A stretch of 64,000 nt of DNA from Prunella strophiata (lineage: Eukaryota; Chordata; Aves; Passeriformes; Prunellidae). How positions within the stretch are numbered: position 1 is the stretch's first letter; each line of letters starts with the position of its first letter. Of this stretch, positions 61,882 to 64,000 are shown piece after piece. The position numbers and the translations under genes were made by a program. The notes under the pieces were generated by a model that searched no databases, was not told the DNA's origin, and saw nothing but the letters and a program-made list of their open reading frames with translations. The stretch covers positions 26,508,385-26,572,384 of the forward strand of contig JAZBQD010000017.1 in assembly GCA_036583965.1 (NCBI GenBank). The letters run 5' to 3'.

Positions 61882-64000
61882 CAAAATACACATCTCTGAT
61901 CCAAAAAACTGCGTAGTTTGAAACTTTTAATTCAAAATTAGGCATTTCAATGAGTAGGAGCAATGCCTGCTGATACAGCAACAGGGTTAAAAGTGATCAA
62001 GTGCTCACCAAACATCATCTTGATCAAGACCAGTGCAAACACTTGAAAATACTCCATCTTCCTGAGCAGAATGAGGTTTATGCCTTCATAAGAGGCTATG
62101 TTAAAGAAGGTGAAACTGTTTTAGATGGATAGCTTGGTACAGATATAGCTCCTCTCTAAATTTTTCCAAGTTTGGACATGTGTGGCCACACTGTGTCATG
62201 GCTGTTCATTTGCTGTGATGTACCAAGAACCTTCTTTTGCTCAAAATAATTCATACTGTTAGACAAACTGCTGTATAAGGTGCCACAGGAGGTGATCTCA
62301 CAGAGCAGAGATAACAAGATGGTTTAGTGTGAAAAACAATCCCTTTTCTTTCAGTGCTGCAGAAAAATGTGCACATGCACAGAGGCAAAGATCTGCAGCT
62401 TACTTAACACTTCCATCTACAGGCTTTAATGATTTTGGAATATTATTCTTCTCTTTAACCAAAAACCCCTCACCTGGGATCATGACCATTTCCCACCTCT
62501 GCTGTAGAAGCAGATCCTTCCTTGGCTCCCCAATGCCAATTACAGTCTTTCAGTTTTGTGGACAGATCAGCAACAGTCAGGAGTTACAAGCCTCTTAACT
62601 GCCTGCAACAGCAGTCTCCAGACCCTCCTTTTCTCTTTAAATGCACAAACATGAAAGCTATTGGAGAGATGGTGGTGAAATTGCTGTGTTGTTTGCAGCT
62701 TACTGTTGTATCTGAAAATGTCTTTCGCCCTTTTTGTACCTTTTTATAAATCAGTGTAAGTACTCTCTAGAGAGGAATGTATGTGTGCTATCACAAAATA
62801 CAGATATTGTCAGAGGAAAGAGCAATGGGATAAAATAGTTGCATTTTTCTGTTTTATGGATCTTTTCCTTGCCTATCTCGAGGTCATTTCTTTCCAATCT
62901 GGAACACCTAAGTATAAATTAAAAAAAAAAAAAAAAAAAAAAGGAAGAAGAAACATGTAAAATTGTTTCTTAGAAATCATCACCCAAATAGAGATGACTT
63001 GCAGAAAAAGTCCTCTTTTGTTTTTCAGGAAAATGAAGGTAGTAAGTACACCATGCATTTTTGTTTCCTTATACTTTGGAAAAATCTATAACTGAAAACA
63101 GTCAAAAATCTGGTTAAACTGTGGAGAAAATCTGGCCAAACTGTAAAGAAAATCTGGCCAAGAACAGGTTACTATACTTGCAAAGATTGCTTGAAGACCT
63201 TTCTTACCCTCCACACTTCTAAACAGAATAGAGAAAAGCATCTGCTTCAAATCCTGCACCACAGGTACATGAATACTCAAGATCTTAGCTGAGACTCATT
63301 CTGCACACTGTATTTGTATATTCTTACTGAATCGTAGCAAGAGTTTCCCTTATTTGAATAAGAATACGAACATTCTCAGAATATTTCTAAGAACATTTCT
63401 GCTACTTGTGAAATATAAACTACTGTGAATGCCAAAGAATTTGTATCAATTTAATTTTATTAATCACAGATACAATATGTAGATAACAGACATGTCACAT
63501 TTCTGGACAGCTTCAGAAATTAACAACCTCAAACTCTGAGATCAGAGTTTTCTAGCAAGAGAGGCAAGCAAGTCCTTGCACTGTTCCTCACTGGCTTCAG
63601 GACAGGAAATCTGCAGGACTGAACATGTCTCCCTCTCTGGATGAATGGTGCAAAAGACCACCATTACGCTACAGCACTGAGCAGTAAGCATTCCAGATGA
63701 TTCCTTCCACTATTTCACCTCTCCCCAGTCCCCTCCCTGTGGTGTAAGTCTGTGTAGACCCTCTGTTCTGCTTTTGCACCAGCTCTGGGTCCAGCCCAGG
63801 GTTTAGTGTCAGGACTTGATGAGGTAAGTAGGAGTAAAAATGCATCAGACAAATTTATCCCCAGAAAGCACAACAATTTTCACCTCTTCAGAGAGATACC
63901 AGAAAAATACACACAATTGCACAGGATTTCAGCATAGACTAAGTATTTCTTCTGTCCTTCATGTGCAACATCTCTCAAACAAGTCTCATTGTCCCTTTTC
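61882..64000. other. Non-coding stretch, no gene recognised
   Basis: AT-rich, no named repeat, ORFs under 90 codons. A 22-nt poly(A) tract lies at 62921-62942. Confidence 0.5.
62921..62942 (+). repeat. Poly(A) tract, 22 nt
   Basis: Uninterrupted A run followed by 'ggaagaagaaac'. No recognisable retrocopy upstream. Confidence 0.9.

Overview
The window looks like avian nuclear DNA, most likely from a songbird. The evidence is several CR1 LINE 3' ends on both strands (octamer-type ends, the phrase 'ggtttgggttggaagg', a typical 3' UTR) and endogenous-retrovirus LTR pieces of a kind familiar from passerine genomes. The rest is AT-rich, CpG-poor DNA with no compact bacterial-type genes. I see no rRNA, tRNA, CRISPR array or operon. 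Most of the window is intergenic or intronic.

Layout. 1-37 kb: AT-rich non-coding DNA with LTR fragments (about 4.0-4.4, 17.2-17.3, 28.3-28.9 and possibly 35.2-35.4 kb), CR1 copies (10.0, 14.5-15.4, 15.8-16.5 kb), poly-T tracts, TA-rich microsatellites (26.3-26.5, 34.4-34.5 kb) and a G-rich block (13.7 kb). 37.0-38.9 kb, minus strand: the one convincing protein-coding gene, an uninterrupted 272-residue four-pass tetraspanin most like TSPAN3. An A-rich tract lies just downstream and two small membrane-like ORFs lie just upstream. The missing introns suggest a retrogene. 39-58.9 kb: mostly unremarkable non-coding DNA with a few CR1/LTR scraps. 58.96-61.88 kb: a striking cluster of purine/pyrimidine tandem repeats: a GGAAGTTCAG decamer array, about 0.7 kb of GGAAA pentamers, three arrays of a TTCCGCCAC unit and a (GGAA)n block of about 170 bp whose purine strand switches relative to its neighbours. 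61.9-64 kb: nothing recognised.

The points most worth following are the intact tetraspanin and its upstream ORFs (single-exon gene, possible spliced or bicistronic partner) and the repeat cluster. The cluster holds about 28 copies of a CCGCCAC core, mostly in an ETS-like GCGGAAGTGG context, beside a GGAA microsatellite. Smaller leads are three short stretches bracketed by good splice signals, a G-quadruplex candidate in a hairpin loop, and AT-rich stretches that read like conserved enhancers. Repeat and gene calls are by eye; no database search was possible.
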